Source: an uncultured Anaeroplasma sp. (GTDB lineage Bacteria; Bacillota_I; Bacilli_A; Acholeplasmatales; Anaeroplasmataceae). Taken from it: 64,000 nucleotides of DNA. The stretch lies in the NCBI GenBank assembly GCA_934216145.1, contig CAKQBG010000001.1:1-64000 (forward strand), in the 5' to 3' direction. The position numbers and the translations under genes are program-made. Positions 38,191 to 47,798 of the stretch are shown piece after piece. How positions within the stretch are numbered: position 1 is the first letter of the stretch; every line of letters begins with the position of its first letter. The notes beneath the pieces were generated by a model. That model was not told where the DNA came from. It searched no databases and saw only the letters and a list, made by a program, of their open reading frames with translations.

Positions 38191-39660
38191 CTAAAACTGA
38201 AAATACTGAAAAATACTTGAATCTGTTATAGAGCTTACATATAGCCAACAAAAAGCAATTAAAAATATTATAAAAATAGTTAAAACAAGATAACAATAAT
38301 TATAGTTTTTTACCTCTTCTATAAAATTAATATTATATAAATATTTTAATAAATACATAATCACTATAGCTATAACAATATATATACATCCATTCAAATC
38401 TAAACCTAAGCTCTTAAAGCTTGAAATAAAATACTCACTACCAAATCCAAGCTTAGTAAAAATATTACTAAATGCTATACCAATCTCATTTAAAGATTGT
38501 GCTCTAAATAAAATACAACTTAAACAAAAAAGAAAAATCATTACTATATTTCTAAAAATAGAAATACCATTTGAATTAATATTCAAATGAATTTTAACAC
38601 ACAAGGCTAATACAGGCTTTTTTAATAAGGTTTCAATAGAAATCATAACACCTGCTACTAATCCCCATAGAACAAAGGTCCAATTAGCTCCATGCCATAA
38701 GCCACATAATAAAAATACAATTAAGGTATTTAATATCTTTCTAGCTTTACCCTTCCTATTACCACCTAAAGGAATATAAACATAATCAGTAAACCATTTA
38801 TTTAGGGTAATATGCCATCTTCTAAAAAACTCAGTGTAACTTTTAGATAATAATGGGAAATTAAAATTAATCGATAAATCAATACCTAAAAGCTTAGCAG
38901 AACCAAGAGCTATTTCAGAATAACCAGCAAAATCATTATAAATTTGAATTAAAAACAAAAATGCCGCAATAATAGTCGCAAGTGAATTAGCACTACCTAA
39001 ATTACTAAAGCAGCTATCTACATAAATACCACATAAATCAGCAATACAGCACTTTCTTACAAAACCAATTAAAATATACTTAAAGCCAATAATAAAATTA
39101 CTGGCAATAGGCTTTTTTTCTTTTTTAAGCTCAGGAATTAAATCACATGGTCTTTCAATTGGTCCTGCAACTAATTGTGGGAAAAAAGAAACAAATAATG
39201 CATAATATAAAATACTTCTTTCACAGCTATATTTACCATTATAAATATCAATTACATATGACAAGGTCTGAAAAGTATAAAAGGAAATACCAACAGGTAA
39301 AATAATATCAAATACTTTATTTTCAAGACTAGCTCCAAATACATTTAATAAATTAATAACACTATTATATAAAAAGCTGAAATACTTAAAATATATTAAT
39401 AACCCTAAACAAAATGACAATGTAATAATCAAATATATTCTTTTTATCCTTATACTATTAGCTCTTTCAATTAATAATCCTGCAAAGTATGTTAATAAGG
39501 TTGTAGAAAGAATTAATATTATAAGCTTCCAATTCCAACACATATAAAAGAAATATGAAGCAATTAATAACAAAATATAACGAAATCGATGGGGAATAAT
39601 CCAATATAATAAAACAACAACAAATAAAAATATTAAAAAGGAAATAGAATTAAAGGTCAT
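38191..39660 (-). CDS. MBOAT-family membrane O-acyltransferase (DltB/AlgI-like)
   Basis: A 489-residue polytopic membrane protein with about ten or more helices. DltB/AlgI hallmarks: FFPQLVAGPIERP at 159-171, IYNDFAGYSEIALG near 240-253, FFRRWHITLNKWF at 278-290 with His283, and GLWHGANW at 320-327 with the catalytic His323. Such proteins take an acyl group from a cytoplasmic donor and pass it across the membrane to a surface glycan or teichoic acid. The ATG overlaps the preceding small gene by 4 nt. With the ligase and two SGNH proteins it forms one acyl-transfer operon. Confidence 0.92.
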   Translation of the reverse strand: MTFNSISFLIFLFVVVLLYWIIPHRFRYILLLIASYFFYMCWNWKLIILILSTTLLTYFAGLLIERANSIRIKRIYLIITLSFCLGLLIYFKYFSFLYNSVINLLNVFGASLENKVFDIILPVGISFYTFQTLSYVIDIYNGKYSCERSILYYALFVSFFPQLVAGPIERPCDLIPELKKEKKPIASNFIIGFKYILIGFVRKCCIADLCGIYVDSCFSNLGSANSLATIIAAFLFLIQIYNDFAGYSEIALGSAKLLGIDLSINFNFPLLSKSYTEFFRRWHITLNKWFTDYVYIPLGGNRKGKARKILNTLIVFLLCGLWHGANWTFVLWGLVAGVMISIETLLKKPVLALCVKIHLNINSNGISIFRNIVMIFLFCLSCILFRAQSLNEIGIAFSNIFTKLGFGSEYFISSFKSLGLDLNGCIYIVIAIVIMYLLKYLYNINFIEEVKNYNYCYLVLTIFIIFLIAFCWLYVSSITDSSIFQYFQF

Positions 39661-39902
39661 GATTTTCTACCTACCTTTATTGAAATTAAAACTAATATTA
39701 AAGAAACACCTGTTAAAATACTACATTTCTCTAGGCTAAAGCCTAATAGCATTAAATAAGAAATATCAAAAGAGAATAATAATACTCCTGCTATTAAGAA
39801 ATATTTCTTAAGCCTTTTAAAAAATATAGAAGCAAATAATATAAAAACAATAAATAGATATGTATATAAACAAAGTGAATTATTTACAAAAAATTCATTC
39901 AT
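39657..39902 (-). CDS. Small membrane protein of the acyl-transfer operon
   Basis: An 81-residue protein made of three hydrophobic helices (about 12-30, 34-51 and 55-76) with little else. No family is recognised. It sits directly before the MBOAT gene, the place occupied by the short membrane peptide DltX in some dlt operons, but it is longer than DltX and has no similarity I can see. Start chosen at the ATG 9 nt after AGGTG; a GTG further upstream overlaps that ribosome site. Confidence 0.6.
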   Translation of the reverse strand: MNEFFVNNSLCLYTYLFIVFILFASIFFKRLKKYFLIAGVLLFSFDISYLMLLGFSLEKCSILTGVSLILVLISIKVGRKS

Positions 39903-39903
39903 T

Positions 39904-41703
39904 TTATTCAACACCTACTTTTTTTAAATCATTAATTAATCTCTCAGTTCTTAATTCCGCCCCATAATAATTAAGATGATAATCAGTATCAAAGAAATAC
40001 CTACCCTTAAAAATATAATCAGTAATCTCTGAAATAATATTAACATTATATTTCTTAAATCTCTTTATAAGTAAATCCTGATACATTCTAGCTTTATCAT
40101 AAATAATATCCTCTTCACAGGAATTCTCATTCATTGGAGAATGTGTAAAATAAACTGTAACACCATTTCTAGCAATAGAATCATAGGTTTTACCTAAAAG
40201 CTCAAGCTTTTTCTCATCTAAAAGGTCTAGATCATATTTCCATCCCTCTGTATATGAAATATCTCTACTCTTTTCATTAACCTCATAATAATCTCTATCC
40301 TCTAAATAATCACCATAGGTATTAAAAAATCCTGGGTAATCTTGATAGCTACATTCATCATTTTTAAGCCTTAAAGTATTATAATCAGTATAAGCCTCAA
40401 TTATAAATGGGCAATATGAGAAATTTGCAAGAGAAAACAAATCATAATTTCCCTCAACACACGCAAATATTCTACTATCAACTAAAAGCTTACTCATAAA
40501 TTGATAACCATTCATTTGTTCGGGAGAATGAATAAATATATCATTTTTACCTATATAATTCTTAATAATTTCAATTTGAAATAAAGAATTATATTCACCA
40601 TTTAATCCACAATTTATAACCTTATAATCACTAAATGCTTCCTCAAGCATTGGACTATAAATGCCATAAGCAAAATTACATCCCCCATATAAAACTATCT
40701 TCTTCTTATTTTGATATTTAATTAATAAATCTATATTATCTGAAAATCTAACATTATAATTATTCTTTTGTAATCTAGGAAGCTTATAAGCATTAATAAA
40801 ATAATGCTTAATATTATAATTAAAGCATTTATAGCTACTAAACTCTAAATTATCACTAAAATAAATATCATTAAAACTACTATTAATAAAAGCATTATCA
40901 TCTATATAGCTAATAGTATTAGGAATAATTAATATTGGTGAATTAATTTTTACACAAGGAATATTAGTCGTGAATGAGCTAGCTACTCTTGTTACCATAT
41001 ACCCATTAATATATTCAGGTAAACATAAATACTCACTATCACCACTACCCTTATATCCTATTAATGTTAAGGTATTATCTATATTTCTTTGATATAAAAA
41101 ATCTTCAGCTTTACTCCATTCAACCCATTCTGCATATAGCTCTAATACCTCATCACTCTTAACTGTTGCTCTACTACCAAGACCAATATGTTCACCTAAC
41201 AAATCACTTCTAGTATTCCAACCTAATAAAGTATATCCATTTCTTTTAAGCTCTACTGCAGTCCAGGTATTTTGTCTAATATGATAAGATAATTGATAAT
41301 CAATAAGCTTATATTCATCTGAACCATCATTAAAATAATATTTAATTGAAGTATTAAATACCTCATTTGTAGTATTAAAGCCATTTTCCTTACGAGTATT
41401 AATCTTAATTCTTACAGGACTTTTTATATTCTTAAATATTATTTTATATTTATTATTAGAATCCTTACTAATACTATAATTTTCATAGCTACAAGATTCT
41501 ACTATATATCCATCCCTCATTACTAAAAAAGCTTCAAAATCACAATCATAATTAACTTCTTTAGTATTATCACTAGTAGTAAAAAAATCACTATCAACAA
41601 TACTAACCTTTATTTTATTAACATCATAAATACTTCCATTTTGATTACAACCACATAATACTAATAATAGAATAAGTGTTAGAAAAATCTTAGCTTTTTT
41701 CAT
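39904..41703 (-). CDS. Lipoprotein with InlB-type repeat, BspA-like LRR and SGNH domain, Ser replaced by Cys
   Basis: A 599-residue surface lipoprotein: lipobox LCGC with Cys19 as lipid site. A repeat of the Listeria-Bacteroides (InlB B) type ends in GWN...LYAEW near 160-195, a BspA-like LRR_5 element (IPNTISYIDDNAF) lies near 260-275, and a DltD/AlgX-like SGNH domain covers about 330-599. In SGNH block I the usual GGSN/GNSN is GGCN, so the nucleophile position is Cys342. The C-terminal DTDYHLNYYG keeps Asp and His. The start is the ATG with AAAGGA upstream (41703), 14 nt inside the preceding gene; an earlier in-frame start has no support. It should act in acyl transfer or hydrolysis on surface glycan, if active. 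Confidence 0.75.
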   Translation of the reverse strand: MKKAKIFLTLILLLVLCGCNQNGSIYDVNKIKVSIVDSDFFTTSDNTKEVNYDCDFEAFLVMRDGYIVESCSYENYSISKDSNNKYKIIFKNIKSPVRIKINTRKENGFNTTNEVFNTSIKYYFNDGSDEYKLIDYQLSYHIRQNTWTAVELKRNGYTLLGWNTRSDLLGEHIGLGSRATVKSDEVLELYAEWVEWSKAEDFLYQRNIDNTLTLIGYKGSGDSEYLCLPEYINGYMVTRVASSFTTNIPCVKINSPILIIPNTISYIDDNAFINSSFNDIYFSDNLEFSSYKCFNYNIKHYFINAYKLPRLQKNNYNVRFSDNIDLLIKYQNKKKIVLYGGCNFAYGIYSPMLEEAFSDYKVINCGLNGEYNSLFQIEIIKNYIGKNDIFIHSPEQMNGYQFMSKLLVDSRIFACVEGNYDLFSLANFSYCPFIIEAYTDYNTLRLKNDECSYQDYPGFFNTYGDYLEDRDYYEVNEKSRDISYTEGWKYDLDLLDEKKLELLGKTYDSIARNGVTVYFTHSPMNENSCEEDIIYDKARMYQDLLIKRFKKYNVNIISEITDYIFKGRYFFDTDYHLNYYGAELRTERLINDLKKVGVE

Positions 41704-43132
41704 ATCCACAAATCCTTTCCTGATAAGCACCCCAGAAATAATCATTTATAAAGCCTGCTAAAGCATTATTATCAACATAAATATTTCCACTAGTACCTAC
41801 TAATAAATTAAATCCAACTGAAATAGATGATGGAGTATCATGTAATAAATAAATCCTCTCTAACACTTCACACCCATAAAAGCTATTATCATAAATTCTT
41901 CTTATATTTTCTTGAATTGTTATTTTTTTTAGACTTCTATTATAACTAAAAACATCATTAGTAAATTCATTAATATATATTCCATCAACCTGATATGGAA
42001 TAATTAGCTTTTCTTGAAGTAAGCCTTTTTCAGTTAATCCTGTAATTTTATAATAATTACCATTTTTTTCGTAAATAAAACAATCACTACAGCTATTATC
42101 TCCTTCTCCTACTACACCCTCTTCAGGCTTAATAGGCTTTTCAGGCATAATAAACTCAGTTTTAGTAGTTATTCCTAATTCATTCTTTAAATCATTAACA
42201 AGAAAATAGGTCCTTAGCTTCATACCATTATAATTTAAATGATAATTAGAATCATAAAACCATTCATAATCCATAATGTAATTATTAATATTACTAATAA
42301 TGGGAAAATTAAGCTTATTTCTTAGTTCTAAATAAAAATCATTTATTTCATCCTTACTATTAATGATAGCTTCCTTATTCATAGGAGAAAAGGAATAGTA
42401 CATCCTAGCTCCCTTATTAACAATATCAGTATTATATTCGTTCAAATAATCAATAAAATCGTCACTAATATCAATACTAGCTAAATCAATTACATTATTT
42501 TCATCATAATCATTAAACATAATATTATAGCTTCTATCATAATTAGTTAAATCACAATATTCATCAAAGGATTTAACTGAATAAACACCTAGATTATTTA
42601 CCTTATTATTATTTTTATGTGATATATATTTTTTTGAAACATAATCTACATAATTACCTATTAATGCTTCTTTTGCTTTAGAATCTAAATCATTAAACAT
42701 TCCTCTATTACTGTCTAGAGCATACCACATCTCCTTAGCTGAAAAATATAAGCTCATAGATTGATCATATTCTTCAGGAATAAGAATAACAATATCATCT
42801 CTATTAATATATTTCTTAGCTAAATCAAGCATAGCTTTTGTACCTATACTACCATACAGTCCAAAATTAACTACAGAATATGATAAACTAGAATCATTTA
42901 TCAATTCCTCAAATAGTCTAGATTCTACACCAAAGGAAACATTAGAATTTCCTATAATTACTATTTTTTTACCTGTTATACCCTTTAATCTATTATACAT
43001 ATTACCAAGCTCAGCATAATAGAATTCACTATATTCATTATTTATAGCTAAATCAAAAGAGGTAAGAACCATGAAAGGAGAAAATAAAGAGAAAATGAAA
43101 ATGAAAATCTTTATTATATTTTTTTTAAACAT
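41690..43132 (-). CDS. Secreted SGNH (DltD-like) protein with BspA-like LRR domain
   Basis: A 480-residue protein with an N-terminal membrane anchor (about 7-29) and an extracytoplasmic SGNH domain (about 50-320). Block I is GNSN with Ser63, VVNFGLYGS near 88-96 gives the oxyanion Gly, and YDSNYHLNYNG near 293-303 holds Asp294 and His298. An LRR_5/BspA-like domain (about 355-470, KKITIQENIRRIYDNSFYGC) follows. It is paralogous to the next gene, but the two carry their accessory domains on opposite sides of the SGNH core. It is likely the active partner of the MBOAT acyltransferase, or an esterase. Confidence 0.75.
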   Translation of the reverse strand: MFKKNIIKIFIFIFSLFSPFMVLTSFDLAINNEYSEFYYAELGNMYNRLKGITGKKIVIIGNSNVSFGVESRLFEELINDSSLSYSVVNFGLYGSIGTKAMLDLAKKYINRDDIVILIPEEYDQSMSLYFSAKEMWYALDSNRGMFNDLDSKAKEALIGNYVDYVSKKYISHKNNNKVNNLGVYSVKSFDEYCDLTNYDRSYNIMFNDYDENNVIDLASIDISDDFIDYLNEYNTDIVNKGARMYYSFSPMNKEAIINSKDEINDFYLELRNKLNFPIISNINNYIMDYEWFYDSNYHLNYNGMKLRTYFLVNDLKNELGITTKTEFIMPEKPIKPEEGVVGEGDNSCSDCFIYEKNGNYYKITGLTEKGLLQEKLIIPYQVDGIYINEFTNDVFSYNRSLKKITIQENIRRIYDNSFYGCEVLERIYLLHDTPSSISVGFNLLVGTSGNIYVDNNALAGFINDYFWGAYQERICGYEKS

Positions 43133-43200
43133 GATTCTTACTCCTCTCTTAATCTAGTATTAATAAGTGTAATAATAATTTAAAAAGTACACTTTACTAA

Positions 43201-46098
43201 CTAAATAAGTCTTTTCTTCTTTTCCTCTAAAGCCAAAGAAGTAATGTACATACCAGCACATAATGCTGTTAATACACCTGTTGTAATTTCTATTGCTGTT
43301 AGGGTTGTTTTCCACCATGGATTTTTAGCACCAATAACAGTATTTTCGTTAATACCATTCATAGCAGAACTATAATTACAAACTACATATAATATTCTAT
43401 GGCAAGCTTCACGCATACTAGATGTGAATGTGTCATTTGATTGATAGCTAGATAAACCTCCCTCACGTGTATTACCTAAGAATAAGTCAGTGCCATTAGG
43501 AATACCATCCTGATATGTCATAAAATCACCATTAGATTCAGCCATATCGGTAATACAATAGCCATCAAAGCCCCATTCATCTCTCATAATATTATTTAAT
43601 AATTCAGTACAAGCACCAGCCCAAATAGTACCTACTCTATTAAATCCACTCATTACTGCATGAGCATTACCCATTCCCTCTACACTTGATAATGCAAATT
43701 CAAATGGTAATAGCATTATTTCACGAGCTTCTTGTTCATTTAGCCAAATGCTAATACCATTTCTAGCATCCTCCTGATCATTAAAAGCGATATGCTTAAC
43801 ATGAGCAATAACACCCTTAGATTGGATTCCGTTAATTTCAGCAATTGCTGCCATACCTGTTAAATAAGGATCCTCAGAGAAATATTCATGGCTTCTACCA
43901 CCAAATGGCATTCTATGAATATTTATACCATTTGCATAAATACCAGTTTTACCATTAGCTAATGCATCCTCTGCTAAAATATCACCCACCTTATAAATAA
44001 CCTCATCATTAAATGAAGAAGCCCAAATTCCTTCACTTGGTAATGATAAACTACCTTTAGAACCAACAACACCTGTAGGACCATCAGATTCACTTGTGTT
44101 TGGCTTTCCAACAGATGAAATGAGTGATGTAGTGAAATAGCCCTGAGTAATTAGAGTCACTTGATCACTATATGACATTTGATTTAATAGCTTATCCCAA
44201 AGCGCATCATTATATGACATACCACGTAATTGAATTAAGGAAAGATTGTTACTTTGTCCATAAACTGATGCTTGAGCGTTCTCATTAGTCTTAATCTCTT
44301 TATTTATTTGTAAATCCTTATACATCTTCTCTGTAACCTTAATTCTAGCTACAGATACTGGGAATGTTTCATTCCAATTATTTCTAGATACATATGTTGT
44401 AGTATTATCTACTCCATCATATTTATTAATATCAGCAAAATCTAATTGATTTGTGATACTTAAACCTGTATAGCTTGACTTAGAATAGCTTTCTGTATCT
44501 AGTTTATTAGTGACTTTTAATGCATCTGATACTAGACTACTATTACCATTCTTATCCATTCTTCCATTAGTGTTTGCTGTAGTTTTACCTTGCTTAGCTA
44601 AAATATTATTATTAGCCTCATGAGCTCCATTTGCAACTGTTAAATAGTAATCACCAGCTTCAAGAATATATGTCTTAGCTTTATTTTCATCATAGCTCTT
44701 TAATCTTTCCTTACTAACAGTAACAGTAATATTCTCACTCTCATTTGGATTTAATAGCTTTGTCTTATCATAGCCAACAAGCTCAACAGCTGATTTTTCA
44801 ATACCATTTTCAATATCATAATCAGTGTATGGCTTTTGTAGATAAACCTGTACAACATCCTTGCCACTAGTATCTCCTACATTTTTTACTGTTACTGATA
44901 TTTCATAATTACCATTCTTTTCATTAACACTGTAATTAGAGTATTCAAAATCTGTATAACTTAATCCATAACCAAATGAATAAGCAACATCATCTGAATA
45001 GATATAATTACCTGTATTATCTCTATTAGTTACATAATCATAATAACGAGTTTCATAGTATCTATAGCCAACATAAATGCCCTCATTATAAATACCTGCG
45101 TAGCTATTAGTTTCTTGTAATGCGTAAGCACTATCATACATCTGAGAGAATTTTTTATTTTGTGCTAAATAAATATTCTGAGCTGCAGGTGATGAGAAAT
45201 TATTGTAAACATAGGTATCAGATAATTTACCACTTGGATTAACCTCACCAGTTAACACCTTTGCTACACCACCAATACCATTTCCAACATTTCCTACCCA
45301 TAAGCAGGCATCTACATCAATACCATCTGCCTCTAAAAAATCCATTTGAATAGTTGCACTTGAATTCAATAAAACAATGATTTTAGAAACATTTCCACTA
45401 TTTTTTAATTCAGTTAATCCCTTTAAAACAGAAATCTCATTATTATTTAATGATAAATAAGAACCATCACTTCCATCACTACCATAAGCTCTAATATCAG
45501 ATCCCTCTCCACTGTTTCTTGAAATAGTTACAATTGCTGTATTATATTCATTTAGTGTAGTCTTCACATCACCTGATATATCATTCCAGCCAATATCATT
45601 TATTTTAGTAGTAGTTCTTTTTGTTACACCAGAATAATAATCCCACATTGATTCATTAACTAAAAGATTTTCTTTTGTTAAAGAATCCTTAAGAGTCATA
45701 TATGAAGATGAATCAACATTAGACGAACCACTTGAGGAATAGCTAAAATAATATGATCCAGATAGCATTAAGCTTACCTTATCATTAGCCTTTAATGGTA
45801 GAGCATTGTTTTTATTCTTAAGTAAAACAATACCCTCACCTTCAACCTCCTCTGCAATACTAACATAAGCATTTTTTAGTTCATCATAATTACTATCACT
45901 ATAGGTTCTATTATAATATTGATATTGTGGATCATCTGAACGCTCAATATTAGTATTATCAATACCTAAAGCATCGTTTAATGTTCCACTTTTACTATCA
46001 GCTATTTTAGTCACACCAATAGAAAATACACATAAGCTAGCAGAAGTAACTAATAAGGATTCCCATAACACTCTTTTAAAAATCCTATTTGATTTCAT
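43201..46098 (-). CDS. Membrane-anchored GH3 glycosidase with permuted domains
   Basis: A 965-residue enzyme with an N-terminal membrane segment (about 10-32) and a second one near the C-terminus (about 930-955). The GH3 halves are in reverse order: the alpha/beta C-domain with EGIVLLKNKNNALPL near 90, then the fibronectin-like domain after FGYGLSYT near 375, then the TIM-barrel N-domain (about 640-880) with SDGPTGV, KHIAFNDQED and the nucleophile Asp near 851 in YCITDMAE. Ruminococcal and Butyrivibrio beta-glucosidases with the same inverted order are known. The start is the ATG 9 nt after AAGGAGG. It overlaps the small membrane protein gene upstream by 14 nt, suggesting they work together. 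Confidence 0.87.
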   Translation of the reverse strand: MKSNRIFKRVLWESLLVTSASLCVFSIGVTKIADSKSGTLNDALGIDNTNIERSDDPQYQYYNRTYSDSNYDELKNAYVSIAEEVEGEGIVLLKNKNNALPLKANDKVSLMLSGSYYFSYSSSGSSNVDSSSYMTLKDSLTKENLLVNESMWDYYSGVTKRTTTKINDIGWNDISGDVKTTLNEYNTAIVTISRNSGEGSDIRAYGSDGSDGSYLSLNNNEISVLKGLTELKNSGNVSKIIVLLNSSATIQMDFLEADGIDVDACLWVGNVGNGIGGVAKVLTGEVNPSGKLSDTYVYNNFSSPAAQNIYLAQNKKFSQMYDSAYALQETNSYAGIYNEGIYVGYRYYETRYYDYVTNRDNTGNYIYSDDVAYSFGYGLSYTDFEYSNYSVNEKNGNYEISVTVKNVGDTSGKDVVQVYLQKPYTDYDIENGIEKSAVELVGYDKTKLLNPNESENITVTVSKERLKSYDENKAKTYILEAGDYYLTVANGAHEANNNILAKQGKTTANTNGRMDKNGNSSLVSDALKVTNKLDTESYSKSSYTGLSITNQLDFADINKYDGVDNTTTYVSRNNWNETFPVSVARIKVTEKMYKDLQINKEIKTNENAQASVYGQSNNLSLIQLRGMSYNDALWDKLLNQMSYSDQVTLITQGYFTTSLISSVGKPNTSESDGPTGVVGSKGSLSLPSEGIWASSFNDEVIYKVGDILAEDALANGKTGIYANGINIHRMPFGGRSHEYFSEDPYLTGMAAIAEINGIQSKGVIAHVKHIAFNDQEDARNGISIWLNEQEAREIMLLPFEFALSSVEGMGNAHAVMSGFNRVGTIWAGACTELLNNIMRDEWGFDGYCITDMAESNGDFMTYQDGIPNGTDLFLGNTREGGLSSYQSNDTFTSSMREACHRILYVVCNYSSAMNGINENTVIGAKNPWWKTTLTAIEITTGVLTALCAGMYITSLALEEKKKRLI

Positions 46099-46567
46099 TA
46101 TTATCATCCTCCTTAGCTAATTTCTTCTTATTCCATGGTGTATAACTATTAAGACCTGAAGATACTACAGTTAAAACACATGCTAAAATATAAAATATTA
46201 AAGTTAATATAAATGTTCCTGAAAATGAATTACCATCAATTGCGACAAAAACATTTGCGATAAAATTAATTTGCGAATAAATAAACATAATGAATGCATA
46301 TAAATACATTAAATAGGCAATATAGCGAACAAGCCTTGTAAACATATTTATATATTTGTTTGAAATTAAACTCATTACAAGGCTTATAGCTATAACAACA
46401 GAGCCTAAAATCAAGAATAAAATTGTTTGCTGATTTAAAGTTGGACTGAATACAGTAATACCTATTGCTTTATAAAGAAAGATTGTAATAATAGCGATTA
46501 TCATAGCTACAATAGCTAAATAAAAGCCTAATCCTCTTTCCTTAAAAAAGTTCTTTACTCTATCCAT
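46085..46567 (-). CDS. Four-helix membrane protein coupled to the GH3 gene
   Basis: A 160-residue protein with four membrane helices (about 13-33, 46-66, 80-103 and 112-134) and a charged C-terminal tail (KKKLAKEDDNNEIK). No family is recognised. The tight overlap with the downstream permuted GH3 gene suggests translation coupling and a possible complex. AAAGGGATG precedes the start. The role is unknown. Confidence 0.7.
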   Translation of the reverse strand: MDRVKNFFKERGLGFYLAIVAMIIAIITIFLYKAIGITVFSPTLNQQTILFLILGSVVIAISLVMSLISNKYINMFTRLVRYIAYLMYLYAFIMFIYSQINFIANVFVAIDGNSFSGTFILTLIFYILACVLTVVSSGLNSYTPWNKKKLAKEDDNNEIK

Positions 46568-46584
46568 AAAATCATCCCTTTCTA

Positions 46585-47712
46585 TTAATTGCTATATGTA
46601 GTCATTACTAATTCAGAAGTTGACTTTATAGTAATACAATCAACAATTGGACCTTGTGCCTTAATAGTACCAACTGTATTGGCATTACTATTGTTAACTA
46701 ATAATCTAATAATGTTCTTTCCCTCTTTAATATTAATTGTATTAATATATGCATTAACCCATTTAGGATGAGCAAGTGATGATGTTGAAGTCTCAACAAA
46801 TGTTAAATCAATATCACTAAAGTTAACACTAGGTACACTATTACTTGTTGGATTTACTAATACCTTAAATGTTTGTGGAGTAAGTGTGAATCCCCAGAAT
46901 TCAGCAGATAATACGATATTTAATTGAGCATTTGAATCAGCCTTATCAGCAGTGAATTCAAAATCTAAATATCCCTCTTCAAGGTTCATACAACCCCAAA
47001 CAAACTTACCACCTGATGCATTTTCATCATCTCTAATAAGGTTCTTTCCACTAACATTTCCTGAGAAATTAGAGCCTTTTTTATCGCCAGATTGCGTAAC
47101 AACATCATCTAGCTCAATAGACCATTCAATACCAGTTAATTGAGTATTTTCAGCCTCCATTGTAAATACCTTTAACCACTTAGCATAGAATACTTGATTG
47201 CCTTCATATTTAATAGTTTTGCTATATTCAGTTACATAATCTATAGCTGTATACCATCCAGCAAATTCATACCCATCTCTAGTTGGATCAGCAGGCTTAG
47301 AAATTCTTCCACCATTCTTAAATACAACTGTTTCATAAATATCACTAGGAGCACCAGTATAATTCCAGTAGAATTTAGCTGTTGTAGCATCAGATGATGA
47401 GCTGTCTAGCCAGCTTGCATATATTGTTGTATCAGTTAAAATTGCATCGTTTTCAAAATCAAATATAGTTTCACCACCAGCTTCCTTAAACCAGCCAATA
47501 AAGCTATAATTATCCTTTGTTGGATCAGTAGGTCTTGTAGCAAAACTACCACTTGCTACCTCTTGACTAGCTACAGAACTTCCACCCTGTGTATCAAATG
47601 ATACAGTATATTTTTCAATTGATTCCTCAGGAGTACTATTACAGCTTCCTAGCATAGCAACAGTAAATATTGATAGAATTCCACATAAACCAAATTTAAT
47701 AATTTTATTCAT
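46585..47712 (-). CDS. Lipoprotein with two InlB-type repeats and a CBM6/35-like domain
   Basis: A 375-residue lipoprotein: lipobox LGSC with Cys24. Two Listeria-Bacteroides-type repeats follow (about 33-100 and 105-175), each ending in a GW..A(S/K)W pattern. A beta-rich C-terminal domain (about 180-375) begins FTMEAENTQL, contains GGKFVWG and GKNIIRLLVNN, and ends VDCITIKS, as in CBM6/CBM35 carbohydrate-binding modules. It probably binds glycan at the cell surface for the neighbouring GH3 enzymes. The start is the ATG 6 nt after AGGGTG; an upstream in-frame start would spoil the signal peptide. Confidence 0.78.
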   Translation of the reverse strand: MNKIIKFGLCGILSIFTVAMLGSCNSTPEESIEKYTVSFDTQGGSSVASQEVASGSFATRPTDPTKDNYSFIGWFKEAGGETIFDFENDAILTDTTIYASWLDSSSSDATTAKFYWNYTGAPSDIYETVVFKNGGRISKPADPTRDGYEFAGWYTAIDYVTEYSKTIKYEGNQVFYAKWLKVFTMEAENTQLTGIEWSIELDDVVTQSGDKKGSNFSGNVSGKNLIRDDENASGGKFVWGCMNLEEGYLDFEFTADKADSNAQLNIVLSAEFWGFTLTPQTFKVLVNPTSNSVPSVNFSDIDLTFVETSTSSLAHPKWVNAYINTINIKEGKNIIRLLVNNSNANTVGTIKAQGPIVDCITIKSTSELVMTTYSN

Positions 47713-47749
47713 ATTTTTCACCCTTTTCAATAAACCTCAATGACAGCCT

Positions 47750-47772
47750 AGGGCACACATATTGTGCACCCT
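47750..47772. promoter_or_regulatory. Intercistronic hairpin between the large GH3 and the lipoprotein gene
   Basis: On the minus strand AGGGTGCACA and TGTGTGCCCT pair over 10 bp with two G-T wobbles and a 3-nt loop. No T-run follows, so it is not a simple terminator. It could stabilise or process the mRNA between the two genes. It is the most GC-rich spot in this gap. Confidence 0.4.
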
Positions 47773-47798
47773 ATTCTATCCTTAATTTAATTTTTTAA

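Noticed and set aside
47748-47798. Terminator between the large GH3 and the lipoprotein gene
   Set aside because: The hairpin here is not followed by a T-run on the minus strand, so it is listed as an intercistronic structure.
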